This document shows positions 16,513 to 25,325 of a stretch of DNA of 33,555 bases, piece by piece. The stretch is taken from contig JBBIPZ010000024.1 in NCBI GenBank assembly GCA_037442505.1, forward strand, positions 1-33,555, written 5' to 3'. Source of the DNA: JBBIPZ01 sp037442505 [NCBI: Deltaproteobacteria bacterium] (GTDB lineage Bacteria > CALINM01). The position numbers were made by a program, and so were the translations under genes. Below the pieces are notes generated by a model. That model was not told the DNA's origin and ran no database searches. It worked only from the letters and a program-made list of their open reading frames with translations. Each line of letters opens with the position of its first letter. Position 1 is the first letter of the stretch.

Positions 16513-16926
16513 ATGATACTCGCACTGAACAAAGAGCAGTTCAAAAGTGAATATGCTCGTTCGATAAAAGAAGTCTCTGCGCAAAAAATCATGTCTTGTT
16601 ACCAATGCGGCAAATGCACAGCTGGTTGCCCTCTTGCAGATAAAATGGATTACGTTCCCAACGAGATGATGAGACTGGTAATGTTGGGAGAGATAGAAGA
16701 ACTTTTGCAAAGCAACGCAATCTGGCTTTGCACTTCCTGTTTTCAGTGTGGTACAAGATGTCCTAAAGGAATAGAAGTCCACAGGGTGTTTGAGGCTTTA
16801 AGAAGTCTGGCATTACGAAATGGCATTAACAGAACAGATATAGAGGAGTTGCCTTCAGACATACTTGATGAAGTTCCGCAGCAGGCGATAGTTGCCGGGT
16901 ATAGAAAGTTTGAGTCTCTGGAATAA
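16513..16926 (+). CDS. hdrC: HdrC-like di-[4Fe-4S] ferredoxin subunit (module 1)
   Basis: A 137-aa protein with two 4Fe-4S sets: Cys29, 32, 35, 39 (SCYQCGKCTAGCP) and Cys73, 76, 79, 83 (LCTSCFQCGTRCP). That is the HdrC pattern of heterodisulfide reductase. It carries electrons between HdrA and HdrB. It starts behind a GGGGGGAT site and opens a ten-gene, same-strand Hdr/fumarate-reductase-like cluster. No hydrophobic anchor, so the complex should be soluble. Confidence 0.92.
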   Translation: MILALNKEQFKSEYARSIKEVSAQKIMSCYQCGKCTAGCPLADKMDYVPNEMMRLVMLGEIEELLQSNAIWLCTSCFQCGTRCPKGIEVHRVFEALRSLALRNGINRTDIEELPSDILDEVPQQAIVAGYRKFESLE

Positions 16927-16961
16927 TCGGGCTTAAAGTAAGGGAAAGGAGCTAAAACAAA

Positions 16962-17846
16962 ATGGTAAGTTATCCTTATTTTCCGGGTTGTGCACTTAGC
17001 ACAAAAGCTAAAGCGTTAGATATATGTGCAAGAGAATCATTAAAACTGCTCGGTTTTGAATTGGTAGAGCTTACAAACTGGACCTGTTGTGGGGCTGTTT
17101 TTCCCCTCTGTGATGATGAGCATATCAGGCTCGTTTCCCCGGTAAGGGCGTTGTTTGAGGCATCTAAAACTTCCGATAAGCTTGTAGCGCTTTGTTCTGC
17201 ATGTTTTAACGTGTTGAGAAGGACAGAAAAACTTTTTCGTGAAAACAAAGAAAGACGTGAGAGAGTCTTAAACTATATGGACGAAGAGGTGCCAAAAAAC
17301 TTTGCCGACAATGTTAAAGTTATACATTTTATTGACATTATCGCTGAGGATTTAACTTTTACCGTTTTAAAAGAAAAGGTCAAAAAGCCACTTATAGACT
17401 TGAAAATCGCCCCCTTTTACGATTGTCTCACCTTCAGGCCACCAAAAGAGATGAATTATGACGATCCTGAAAATCCCCGTATATTCTCTAATTTTCTAAT
17501 GTCGTTGGGTGCTACACCGATAGATTTTCCATATAGAAGCGAATGTTGTGGGGCTCATTTAGCTGTAAGTGATAGAGATGCATCCTTAGAATGCTCGTAT
17601 AAAATTTTAAAAAGTGCTGCTGATGCTGGTGCAGAGGCTATGCTTACTGCTTGTCCTCTTTGTCATTATAATCTGGATAGCCGTCAATTGGAGATGATGG
17701 AGAAGTTTCCTGGATTTAAGCCTTTGCCAGTGTTTTACCTGACGCAGCCGCTTGGTATCGCTCTGGGGCTTTCTACTGAGCTACTTGGCTTTAGTAAAAA
17801 CAAAATTTCCCCACTTCCTCTCCTTAAAGAGAAGGGGCTTATTTAG
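16962..17846 (+). CDS. hdrB: HdrB-like CCG-domain subunit (module 1)
   Basis: A 294-aa protein with two CCG domains: Cys10, Cys42-43, Cys78, Cys81, then Cys155, Cys195-196, Cys231, Cys234. In HdrB these bind two noncubane 4Fe-4S clusters that cleave the CoM-S-S-CoB disulfide. The whole cysteine set is present, so a disulfide- or thiol-type substrate, or a quinone-independent electron exit, is plausible. The natural substrate in a bacterium without methanogenesis is unknown. The second domain reads YDCLTFRPP rather than the usual GCxxxRP. The GGAG site precedes ATG 16962. Confidence 0.9.
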   Translation: MVSYPYFPGCALSTKAKALDICARESLKLLGFELVELTNWTCCGAVFPLCDDEHIRLVSPVRALFEASKTSDKLVALCSACFNVLRRTEKLFRENKERRERVLNYMDEEVPKNFADNVKVIHFIDIIAEDLTFTVLKEKVKKPLIDLKIAPFYDCLTFRPPKEMNYDDPENPRIFSNFLMSLGATPIDFPYRSECCGAHLAVSDRDASLECSYKILKSAADAGAEAMLTACPLCHYNLDSRQLEMMEKFPGFKPLPVFYLTQPLGIALGLSTELLGFSKNKISPLPLLKEKGLI

Positions 17847-17854
17847 GAGTTGTT

Positions 17855-19804
17855 ATGAAAAAGGTTGGGCTTTTTATCTGTCATTGTGGCAGTAATATTG
17901 CTGGAACTGTTAATATAGAAAAAGTTAAAAACTACTTTTTAAGCGAGAAGGGCATAACGGTATCTGATGATTACAAATATATGTGCTCAGAGCCGGGTCA
18001 GAAAAAGTTAAGGGATGCAATTACTGAAAAAGAGTTAAACGGTGTGGTGGTTGCATGTTGCTCCCCTCGTATGCACGAAATTACATTCAGAAATGCTGCA
18101 TTAGCTGCAGGTTTGAATCCCTATCAGGTAGAAATCGCCAATATAAGAGAACAATGCAGCTGGGTTCATCAGAAAGATAAAGAAAAAGCAACAGAAAAGG
18201 CTATACAGATAATCAAGACAATGATTGAGAAGGTAAAAAGAGATGAGCCTTTAACTCCCATAGAGTTTGATATAACAAAAAAAGCGTTGGTCATTGGTGG
18301 TGGAATAGCAGGTATTACTGCTGCAGTCGATATTGCAAATGCTGGATATGAAGTGATACTTGTTGAGAAGAAACACTCTATAGGTGGCAAGATGCTACAG
18401 CTTTCAGAAACGTTCCCCACTTTAGACTGTGCCCAATGTACGTTAACGCCGAAAACTGTTGAGGCTGGTAGACATCCGAAAATAAAGCTTATGGTTTATT
18501 CACAGTTAGAGGAGGTTAAAGGTTACATTGGCAATTTTGATGTAAAGATAAGAAAAAAGGCATCTTATGTTGATTGGTCAAAATGTACTGGATGTGGATT
18601 ATGTCAGGAAAAGTGTCCAACAAAAACTGAATCTGAATTTGACAGAGGTATTGGAGAGAGAAAGGCGATTTATACGCTCTCACCACAGGCTGTCCCAAAT
18701 AAGCCAATAATAGATAAAGAAAGTTGCAGATTTTTTAGAGAAGGTAAGTGCAGGGTTTGTGAGAAGGTATGTCCTGTAGGTGCTATTAATTACGAAATGA
18801 AAGACGAAGTTATCGAAGAAAAAGTAGGTGCGATTGTAGTTGCAACTGGATTTGATGTACTGGATGTGGAAAAAATACCTGAATATGGTTATGGGGTGTA
18901 TCCAGATGTCATAGATGGACTCCAGTTTGAACGTTTGAACTCTGCGTCAGGCCCAACCGGTGGCGAAATTAGAAGGCCTTCTGATGGGAAGGTGCCAAAA
19001 GAGGTCGTTTTTATTAAATGTGTTGGTTCGAGAGACCCTGAAAAAGGCATCCCGTATTGTTCAAGGATCTGTTGTATGTATCTGGGAAAACATGCGCGTT
19101 TATACAAACACAAAGTTCCGGATGGTCAAGCATATCTGTTCTATATGGATATACGTTCGTTTGGTAAAGGATACGAAGAGTTCATTCAACAGTCAATGGA
19201 AGAAGCAGATCTTTTGTATATACGTGGTCGCGTTGCGAGGATTATGCAAGAAGGAGACAAACTTGTTGTTTGGGGTGCAGATACTTTATCAGGTAGAAAG
19301 GTAGAAATTAAGGCTGATATGGTTGTGCTGGCAACAGCAGCGGTCCCATCAAAGGGTGCAAAAGAGTTAGCAAATGTATTGAGAACAGCTACGGACGAAT
19401 ATGGTTTCTTCAGCGAAGCACACATTAAACTAAAACCAGTTGAGAGTATGACAGGTGGTATTTATCTGGCGGGGTGTGCTCAATCTCCAAAGGATATTCC
19501 AGATACGGTTGCACAGGCAGGTGCTGCGGCAGCTAAAGTACTTTCACTTTTTGGACAGGAAAAGATGGTGCAGGAGCCACTTGTAGCCTTTGTAGAAGAA
19601 GATTTATGTAGTGGTTGTGGGCTTTGTGTTACTGCCTGTCCTTTCGATGCAAGGCAGGTAGATGTTGATACGAAGATTAGTCTGGTTAATGAGGCGTTGT
19701 GTCAGGGTTGTGGTGCCTGCGTTTCAGTGTGTCCAAACAAGGCTTCTAAACTACGAAATGCTAAGCCAGAAACTTATATGGCTATGCTTGAAAAATACTT
19801 ATAA
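17855..19804 (+). CDS. hdrA: HdrA-like FAD/[4Fe-4S] subunit (module 1)
   Basis: A 649-aa protein of canonical HdrA layout. The N-terminal domain has CHCG (residues about 10-13) and CCSPRMHE. The FAD domain starts with LVIGGGIAGITAA near residue 145. The TLDCAQCTLTPK cysteines follow, then an inserted ferredoxin (CTGCGLCQEKCP, CRVCEKVCP), and finally two C-terminal 4Fe-4S motifs (CSGCGLCVTACP, CQGCGACVSVCP). HdrA is the flavin-based bifurcation subunit in known complexes. It sits nine bases after hdrB with a TAGGAG site. All cluster ligands look intact. Confidence 0.93.
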   Translation: MKKVGLFICHCGSNIAGTVNIEKVKNYFLSEKGITVSDDYKYMCSEPGQKKLRDAITEKELNGVVVACCSPRMHEITFRNAALAAGLNPYQVEIANIREQCSWVHQKDKEKATEKAIQIIKTMIEKVKRDEPLTPIEFDITKKALVIGGGIAGITAAVDIANAGYEVILVEKKHSIGGKMLQLSETFPTLDCAQCTLTPKTVEAGRHPKIKLMVYSQLEEVKGYIGNFDVKIRKKASYVDWSKCTGCGLCQEKCPTKTESEFDRGIGERKAIYTLSPQAVPNKPIIDKESCRFFREGKCRVCEKVCPVGAINYEMKDEVIEEKVGAIVVATGFDVLDVEKIPEYGYGVYPDVIDGLQFERLNSASGPTGGEIRRPSDGKVPKEVVFIKCVGSRDPEKGIPYCSRICCMYLGKHARLYKHKVPDGQAYLFYMDIRSFGKGYEEFIQQSMEEADLLYIRGRVARIMQEGDKLVVWGADTLSGRKVEIKADMVVLATAAVPSKGAKELANVLRTATDEYGFFSEAHIKLKPVESMTGGIYLAGCAQSPKDIPDTVAQAGAAAAKVLSLFGQEKMVQEPLVAFVEEDLCSGCGLCVTACPFDARQVDVDTKISLVNEALCQGCGACVSVCPNKASKLRNAKPETYMAMLEKYL

Positions 19805-19815
19805 AAAGGTTGCCA

Positions 19816-20334
19816 ATGAGTAGTAGGTTGCTATTGGACGTTAATAATATTACAGAACAGGAACTTCGCTTGTGTTACCAGTGTCAGAAGTGTACAGCTA
19901 CGTGTCCCGTTTCGGAGTTTATGGATATAAAACCTGATGTGGTAGTAAGAAAGGTTATTTTTGGCGAGGATGAATCTTTATTTCGCTCAAAAACAATATG
20001 GTTATGCACCGGTTGTGATACATGTGGTAGCAGATGTCCAAACCTTATAAGTGTTGGCAAAATTAACGAGTTTTTAAGGGAAACTGCTGTTAAAAAAGGT
20101 GTAGAACCTGCAGTGCCAGCAGCTTATGCGGTTCATAAGGCGTTTTTAAACAGCATTGAACGCTTTGGTATTGTTCACGAGGCTTCGATGCTTGCAGAAA
20201 TGAAACTCAGAACAAAAGATTTTTTTAGTGACATTGCGTTGGGTTTAAAAATGTTTTTAAAAGGTAAAATTCCATTGTTACCACATAAAGTTAAAGCTTT
20301 TGATGAAATAAAGAGGATGTTTAAGGCAAAATGA
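19816..20334 (+). CDS. hdrC: HdrC-like di-[4Fe-4S] ferredoxin subunit (module 2)
   Basis: A 172-aa second HdrC. The first cluster is Cys20, 23, 26, 30 (LCYQCQKCTATCP); the second is LCTGCDTCGSRCP at about residues 63-75. It is longer than the module-1 copy because of a basic C-terminal helical tail. ATG 19816 is preferred over TTG 19810 because an AAGG site (19806-19809) is correctly spaced for it. The stop overlaps the ATG of the next hdrB (20331). The two HdrC copies are divergent, so this is not a recent duplication. Confidence 0.9.
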   Translation: MSSRLLLDVNNITEQELRLCYQCQKCTATCPVSEFMDIKPDVVVRKVIFGEDESLFRSKTIWLCTGCDTCGSRCPNLISVGKINEFLRETAVKKGVEPAVPAAYAVHKAFLNSIERFGIVHEASMLAEMKLRTKDFFSDIALGLKMFLKGKIPLLPHKVKAFDEIKRMFKAK

Positions 20335-21158
20335 AAACGATCAGTTATTTCCCTGGATGTACATTGAGTTCCACTGCTTATGAGTATGGAGATTCGGCTT
20401 TAGCGGTAATAAACAAACTTGGGTTCAAGCTGGAAGAGATACCAGATTGGAATTGTTGTGGCGCTGCATCTGCTAAAAGTCTTGACCACAGTTTATCTAT
20501 TTTAATTCCTGCAAGAAATCTTAAGAATGCCGCTATGTTACAAGGCGATATTTATGTTCCCTGTGCAGGTTGTTATAACAACCTTATGAAAGCAAAACGT
20601 GCTTTAGAAAATAAAGAAAAACGAGCAAAAGTAGAGGCTGTTTTTGGAACTGTTTCAAGGATACCTGAGGTTTTTCCATTGATGAATCTGTTTCTGGATA
20701 AAAACGTGCTTGCATTGTTAAGTAAATCTTCTCTTTCTACAAATGTTAAGGTTGCTGCTTACTATGGTTGTGCCTTTTTAAGACCAGATGACGTGTTAAG
20801 GAATGAAAATCCTGAATTGCCTACTTCCATAGACAAAATAATCAATGCTGTTGGTGTACAGACTGTTGATTGGCCACTTAAATCATTTTGTTGTGGTGGT
20901 GATTTAAGTCTTGCGGATAGTAAGGTAGTGTCTAAGCTTTCTAACAAGATAATCAGTTATGCAAAAGAGGCTGGGGCAGAAGCTATCGTTACTGGTTGTC
21001 CTCTTTGTCAGGCAAATTTAGAAATGAGACAGACTGAGCAGTTTCCGATTTTTTATTTTACAGAAATATTAGGTATCGCTTTAGGGGTTGACAAAGATGT
21101 ATGGTGGAAAAAACATCTTGTTGACCCAGCTTATGTTGTTAAAAAACTAAAAGGTTAA
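20331..21158 (+). CDS. hdrB: HdrB-like CCG-domain subunit (module 2)
   Basis: A 275-aa protein with two complete CCG domains: Cys10, Cys42-43, Cys78, Cys81, identical spacing to module 1, then YYGCAFLRP, FCCGGDLSLA and GCPLCQANL. This copy is closer to textbook HdrB in the second domain (GCxxxRP) than module 1. It is translated by ATGA overlap from hdrC. Two different HdrB subunits in one operon suggest two noncubane-cluster sites, possibly serving different acceptors. Confidence 0.92.
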   Translation: MKTISYFPGCTLSSTAYEYGDSALAVINKLGFKLEEIPDWNCCGAASAKSLDHSLSILIPARNLKNAAMLQGDIYVPCAGCYNNLMKAKRALENKEKRAKVEAVFGTVSRIPEVFPLMNLFLDKNVLALLSKSSLSTNVKVAAYYGCAFLRPDDVLRNENPELPTSIDKIINAVGVQTVDWPLKSFCCGGDLSLADSKVVSKLSNKIISYAKEAGAEAIVTGCPLCQANLEMRQTEQFPIFYFTEILGIALGVDKDVWWKKHLVDPAYVVKKLKG

Positions 21159-21168
21159 GGGGATTACG

Positions 21169-23748
21169 ATGCCTGAACCTATCGTTATAATTGGATCTGG
21201 TTTTTCTGGTTTAGCGGCTGCTTTTCATTGTGCAGAGTTTGGACAAAAGGTTGTTATACTTGAGAAAAAACAAGATTTAGGTGGCTATTTTAAAGAGCTT
21301 AAAAGACAGTTTCCTACAAACTCCTGTGGAGTTTGTTTTATGCATCCGTCTTATCCTGCTTACTGTCCTCACATCGAGGCTTCTATTCATCCTAACATCG
21401 TGGCTATTACAAAGGCAGATGTTCTACAAATTAAAAAATCTGATACCGAGTATGTAATTAAGTTTAGACATAACAGTGAAGAGAAACATTTAAAAGCATC
21501 TGCGGTTATATTGGCAACTGGTTTTGATGTGTTTGATGTAGCGAAAAAGCCAGAATATGGTGGAGGTATTTACGATAATGTATTGTCCGCAATAGATATG
21601 GAACGCGCAATATATGAACATTTTTCTACGGGACGAAAACTATCTTTTGGAAATATTGCATATATTCAGTGTGTAGGTTCAAGAGATCTAAAATCAGGTG
21701 CGCCTTACTGTTCTTCTTTTTGTTGTATGTTTGCGATTAAGCAGGCAATGCTTTTAAAAGAGTTGGATAGCGAAGCAGACATCACAATCTTTTATATGGA
21801 TATTCGTGCATTTGGCAAAGATTACGAAAGATACTATTTAGAGGCAAAAAACAGAGGTATTAAGTTTGTTCGTTCCGCCGTTGCAACGGTCAGAAAGAGA
21901 CCGGCAACAGGCAGACTTGAGCTTTTATATACATATAACAGCGAGCCCAAAGAGGAAGTTTTTGACACAGTTGTTCTTTCTCAGGGTGCCAGATATGATG
22001 AGCAGACACTTAAGCTTTTAGCAGAACTGAATGTTACACCAGATTTTTATAGTGATACACCGTTTAAAGATAGAGAAATTGCAGAAAATATTTACATTGC
22101 AGGCACAGCCTTTGAGCCGATGGATATTCCTGATTCTGTTATTGACGGAGCTTATGTAGCATCAAAAATACTTGAAAATCGAGGATTTTTTACTCAACAA
22201 GCAGATTTGCCAAAGGTAAAGCTATCTAAGGTGAAGAAGATTGGACTGGTTGCTTATGCGGTTGATAATAATAATTTTAAATCCTTGAAAGACAACTATC
22301 CTGATATGCTACTTGTAAAAAATGTTGATGAATTAAGATTTTATATAGAGCAAGATTCCCCTGATGGTGTAGTAGTTGTAGCAGATGATATAAGAAGTAT
22401 TGAAGCAAAGTTTAAGCATTTAAACTATTTTGGCATGCATATTAACTCAGTCTTTTTTGTTCCTTTAGTCAGTAATGATGATATCAAGCAGGAAATTAAT
22501 TCAGCGATTTTTCGCATAAAAAATGTAAAAAAACAACATTACCAGACGAGACACATAAATCAGAAGGTATTGGTTATAGGTGGTGGCATTGCAGGGCTAA
22601 CCGCTTCTAAAAAGTTGTCTCGTTCAGGTTTTGACGTTATTCTTGTGGAAAAAGAAGATGTTTTGGGCGGCATGGCTCTAAAAATCGAGGATAAAAAGGT
22701 CTACATAAACAAGCTTGTCTCTGACCTTGAAAGCGAGAATAAGGTAGAGATATTAAAAGGTTTTGAGGTAAAGAATGTTGCCGGCAGGTTTGGTGATTTT
22801 AAATGTGTTGCAGAATCCAGGAGTGAAAAAAGGGAGTTTAAGGTTGGTGCGATACTTATAGCTACTGGCGGTACTGAAAGAAAGAATGTTTTGCCTTGCG
22901 AGGATGGTGTTAAGGTCTTTTCAGCCTTTGATTTTGAGACAAATAAGGAAAAAATAGCTTCATCAAGAAACGTCGTTATGTTGCAGTGTGTGGGTTCGAG
23001 AACACAGGAAAATCCAGTTTGTTATCGAGTTTGCTGTCAAAAAGCTATAAAAAATGCGATTTTTCTAAAAACTAAAAATCCTGAACTAAATGTTTATATC
23101 CTGCATAAAGATATAAGGACATATGGGTTTCGCGAAAATATATACCGTGAGGCGAGGAAGCTTGGAGTGAACTTTGTCAGATTTAGTGAACAGCCACAAA
23201 TAACAGTAGACAGTGAACAGGTTAAAATTTCTATGGTAGAAGAAGGGACAAACCAGCAAATTGGTCTTGTTGCAGATTATCTTATTCTTTCGACGGGAAT
23301 TAATCCCAACACAGATAATTTAGCTGTTAATGTTGACCGAGAGCTTGGTTTCATCGTTCCATATAATAAAAAGTCTGGAATTCTGGATGTTGCAAATGGT
23401 ATCTTTGCTGCAGGTTTGTGTGTCGCTCCAAACTATTCCGACGATGTGATAAAGCAGGCAGAGGTGGCTGCTTTAAGGATTGCGTTAAAGCTTTCGAAAA
23501 GACAGCTGGTAACAAGGTTTGATACAGCATTTGTGAATGAAAGATACTGTTGTGGTTGTGAATTGTGTATTAAGGCTTGTCCAGTTTCAGCAAGATATCT
23601 TGATGAAGAAAAGAAGATAGCCAAGGTTGACGAAACGCTCTGTGAAGGGTGTGGAACATGTGCTATGGTTTGTGCCAACAAGGCAAGTCAGCATAAACTG
23701 TATGAGCATAAGAGCATGCTGAAAACTATAGATATGCTGTTAGGATAA
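21169..23748 (+). CDS. hdrA: Double HdrA-like flavoprotein: two FAD domains, one degenerate N-domain, two terminal ferredoxin motifs
   Basis: An 859-aa protein with two HdrA cores. Core 1 (about 1-345) begins VIIGSGFSGLAAAFH, has NSCGVCFMHPSYPAYCPH and CVGSRDLKSGAPYC, and ends GTAFEPMDIPDSV. Residues about 355-460 (KKIGLVAYAVDNNN...GVVVVADD) resemble the HdrA N-terminal domain, but every cluster cysteine is missing. Core 2 begins at about 465 (KVLVIGGGIAGLTASKK) and lacks the DCAQC cysteines. The C-terminus has CCGCELCIKACP and CEGCGTCAMVCA. Core 1 may carry FAD plus a cluster, and core 2 FAD alone. It sits 10 bases after hdrB. Confidence 0.88.
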   Translation: MPEPIVIIGSGFSGLAAAFHCAEFGQKVVILEKKQDLGGYFKELKRQFPTNSCGVCFMHPSYPAYCPHIEASIHPNIVAITKADVLQIKKSDTEYVIKFRHNSEEKHLKASAVILATGFDVFDVAKKPEYGGGIYDNVLSAIDMERAIYEHFSTGRKLSFGNIAYIQCVGSRDLKSGAPYCSSFCCMFAIKQAMLLKELDSEADITIFYMDIRAFGKDYERYYLEAKNRGIKFVRSAVATVRKRPATGRLELLYTYNSEPKEEVFDTVVLSQGARYDEQTLKLLAELNVTPDFYSDTPFKDREIAENIYIAGTAFEPMDIPDSVIDGAYVASKILENRGFFTQQADLPKVKLSKVKKIGLVAYAVDNNNFKSLKDNYPDMLLVKNVDELRFYIEQDSPDGVVVVADDIRSIEAKFKHLNYFGMHINSVFFVPLVSNDDIKQEINSAIFRIKNVKKQHYQTRHINQKVLVIGGGIAGLTASKKLSRSGFDVILVEKEDVLGGMALKIEDKKVYINKLVSDLESENKVEILKGFEVKNVAGRFGDFKCVAESRSEKREFKVGAILIATGGTERKNVLPCEDGVKVFSAFDFETNKEKIASSRNVVMLQCVGSRTQENPVCYRVCCQKAIKNAIFLKTKNPELNVYILHKDIRTYGFRENIYREARKLGVNFVRFSEQPQITVDSEQVKISMVEEGTNQQIGLVADYLILSTGINPNTDNLAVNVDRELGFIVPYNKKSGILDVANGIFAAGLCVAPNYSDDVIKQAEVAALRIALKLSKRQLVTRFDTAFVNERYCCGCELCIKACPVSARYLDEEKKIAKVDETLCEGCGTCAMVCANKASQHKLYEHKSMLKTIDMLLG

Positions 23749-23760
23749 TTTGGAGGAGTT

Positions 23761-24183
23761 ATGGAAGATTTTGAACCAAAGATAGTCGGTTTTTTGTGTA
23801 ACTGGTGCACATATACAGGGGCAGATTTAGCTGGAACTGCCAGAATACAGTACCCGCAGAATATAAGGGTTATTAGAATGATGTGCTCTGGTGGGGTTGA
23901 TATGGTATATGTAATGAAGGCTTTACTTGAAGGTGCCGATGGTATTTTAATTGGCGGATGCCATCCGGGTGACTGTCATTATCAGAGTGGTAATTTTAAA
24001 GCAAGACGTAGAGTTGCAATTTTGAAAAAGATTTTAGAAGAGTTGGGTTTTGAAAAGGAACGCGTATGGCTAAAATGGATTTCTGCAAGTGAAGGTAAAA
24101 AGTTTGCAAATACTGTTACGGAAATGGTAGCGCATCTTAAAAAGTTGGGACCAAATCCTCTTAAAACACTTGGAAAAATTTAA
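23761..24183 (+). CDS. mvhD: MvhD/FlpD-like [2Fe-2S] electron-transfer subunit
   Basis: A 140-aa protein with the MvhD signature: CNWC (Cys13, Cys16), MCSG (Cys42) and GGCHPGDCHY (Cys67, Cys72). It binds a 2Fe-2S cluster and, in methanogens, links HdrA to a hydrogenase or formate dehydrogenase. Here no hydrogenase gene is present; the next gene encodes an FrhB/FdhB-like protein instead. Start has a GGAGG site. Confidence 0.95.
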   Translation: MEDFEPKIVGFLCNWCTYTGADLAGTARIQYPQNIRVIRMMCSGGVDMVYVMKALLEGADGILIGGCHPGDCHYQSGNFKARRRVAILKKILEELGFEKERVWLKWISASEGKKFANTVTEMVAHLKKLGPNPLKTLGKI

Positions 24184-24201
24184 AAACAGAGGTAACGATA
24201 A

Positions 24202-25305
24202 ATGGCTAAGGTTTTTAATGTTTCTTCGATTTTGGATTTTAAAGATATCCTGAAAAAGGCTCTCGAAGATAAAATCTTTGATGCTATTCTGGGGCTTTTC
24301 TGGATGCCTTCAAATGATATGTTAACGCTCGAATTGACATCGGAAATAGATGAGGTTGATAAACTAGAGATTATTGCTCCTATTATGCCCGTTCAGGCAG
24401 CAAGGGTGATTTCTAATATAAAGTTTACCGAAAGTAACCTGAAAATTGCCTGCATAGTTAAGCCTTGTGAACTCAGGGCTTCTGTTGAACTTATTAAACT
24501 TAAACAGATTATGCCGGAAAATTTATTTTTTATAAGTTATGACTGTGGAGGTGCAGTTAACGTAGCTGATTTTAAAGATGCAGTTAATAAAGGTAAAAAC
24601 TATATTGACGAGATTTTAAATTGTAACAAAAATTTTGAAGATTTTTCAGCAAAACACGACAAAATAAGATTTGCCTGCAGCGTTTGTGATAAGTTTATTC
24701 CATCGCTTTGCGATATAAGGATTAGAAGCTTTGGTAGCAATATTTTGCTACAACCAATGACTCAAAAGGGAGAATCGTTTTTATCTGGAATGAAGCTTGA
24801 ATCTGGAGACAAAGACTTATCTGAATATGAAAACAGGATCAGTACAATATTAGATGCGAGAAGGAACAATAGGAACAAAGAAAGGGAAATATTTAGATCT
24901 CAAGTTAATAGCATTGATGCAGTTTTAAAAGAACTTTCGTCATGCATAAGATGTCATAACTGTATGACCAACTGTCCGTTGGATTACTGTAAGGAGTGTA
25001 TATTTAAAACACCTGTTTTTGACCATCCGGTCGAAAACTATGAATTGTGGTTAAACAGAAAGCGGGTAGTTAAACTCCCTACAGATACCCTGTTGTTTCA
25101 TTTAACGAGATTGAACCACATGAGCAGCTCCTGTGTGTCCTGTGGGGCTTGTGAAAGTGCCTGTCCAGCTGGCATAAGGGTATCGAGAATGTTTATGTTT
25201 TTGGGTGAGGATGTCCAGAAAATTTTTGATTATGAACCTGGCAGGAGTTTACAGGAAGAGTTGCCTGTTGCAACGTTTAGAGAAAAAGAGTTAGAAAAGA
25301 TATAA
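24202..25305 (+). CDS. FrhB/FdhB-like (coenzyme F420 hydrogenase/formate dehydrogenase beta-type) Fe-S protein
   Basis: A 367-aa soluble protein. The segment IACIVKPCELRASVEL (residues about 90-105) matches the family's flavin/4Fe-4S region. Further cysteines lie at RFACSVCDKF, SSCIRCHNCMTNCPLDYC and SSCVSCGACESACPAGIRVSRMF. In known complexes such subunits contact F420 or NAD(P)H or pass electrons from formate dehydrogenase. No FdhA-like or hydrogenase catalytic subunit is visible here, so the electron donor or acceptor is unknown; NAD(P)H or a ferredoxin are possibilities. It is 18 bases after mvhD. Confidence 0.75.
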   Translation: MAKVFNVSSILDFKDILKKALEDKIFDAILGLFWMPSNDMLTLELTSEIDEVDKLEIIAPIMPVQAARVISNIKFTESNLKIACIVKPCELRASVELIKLKQIMPENLFFISYDCGGAVNVADFKDAVNKGKNYIDEILNCNKNFEDFSAKHDKIRFACSVCDKFIPSLCDIRIRSFGSNILLQPMTQKGESFLSGMKLESGDKDLSEYENRISTILDARRNNRNKEREIFRSQVNSIDAVLKELSSCIRCHNCMTNCPLDYCKECIFKTPVFDHPVENYELWLNRKRVVKLPTDTLLFHLTRLNHMSSSCVSCGACESACPAGIRVSRMFMFLGEDVQKIFDYEPGRSLQEELPVATFREKELEKI

Positions 25306-25325
25306 AATAGCAGGAGGTTTTCGAT

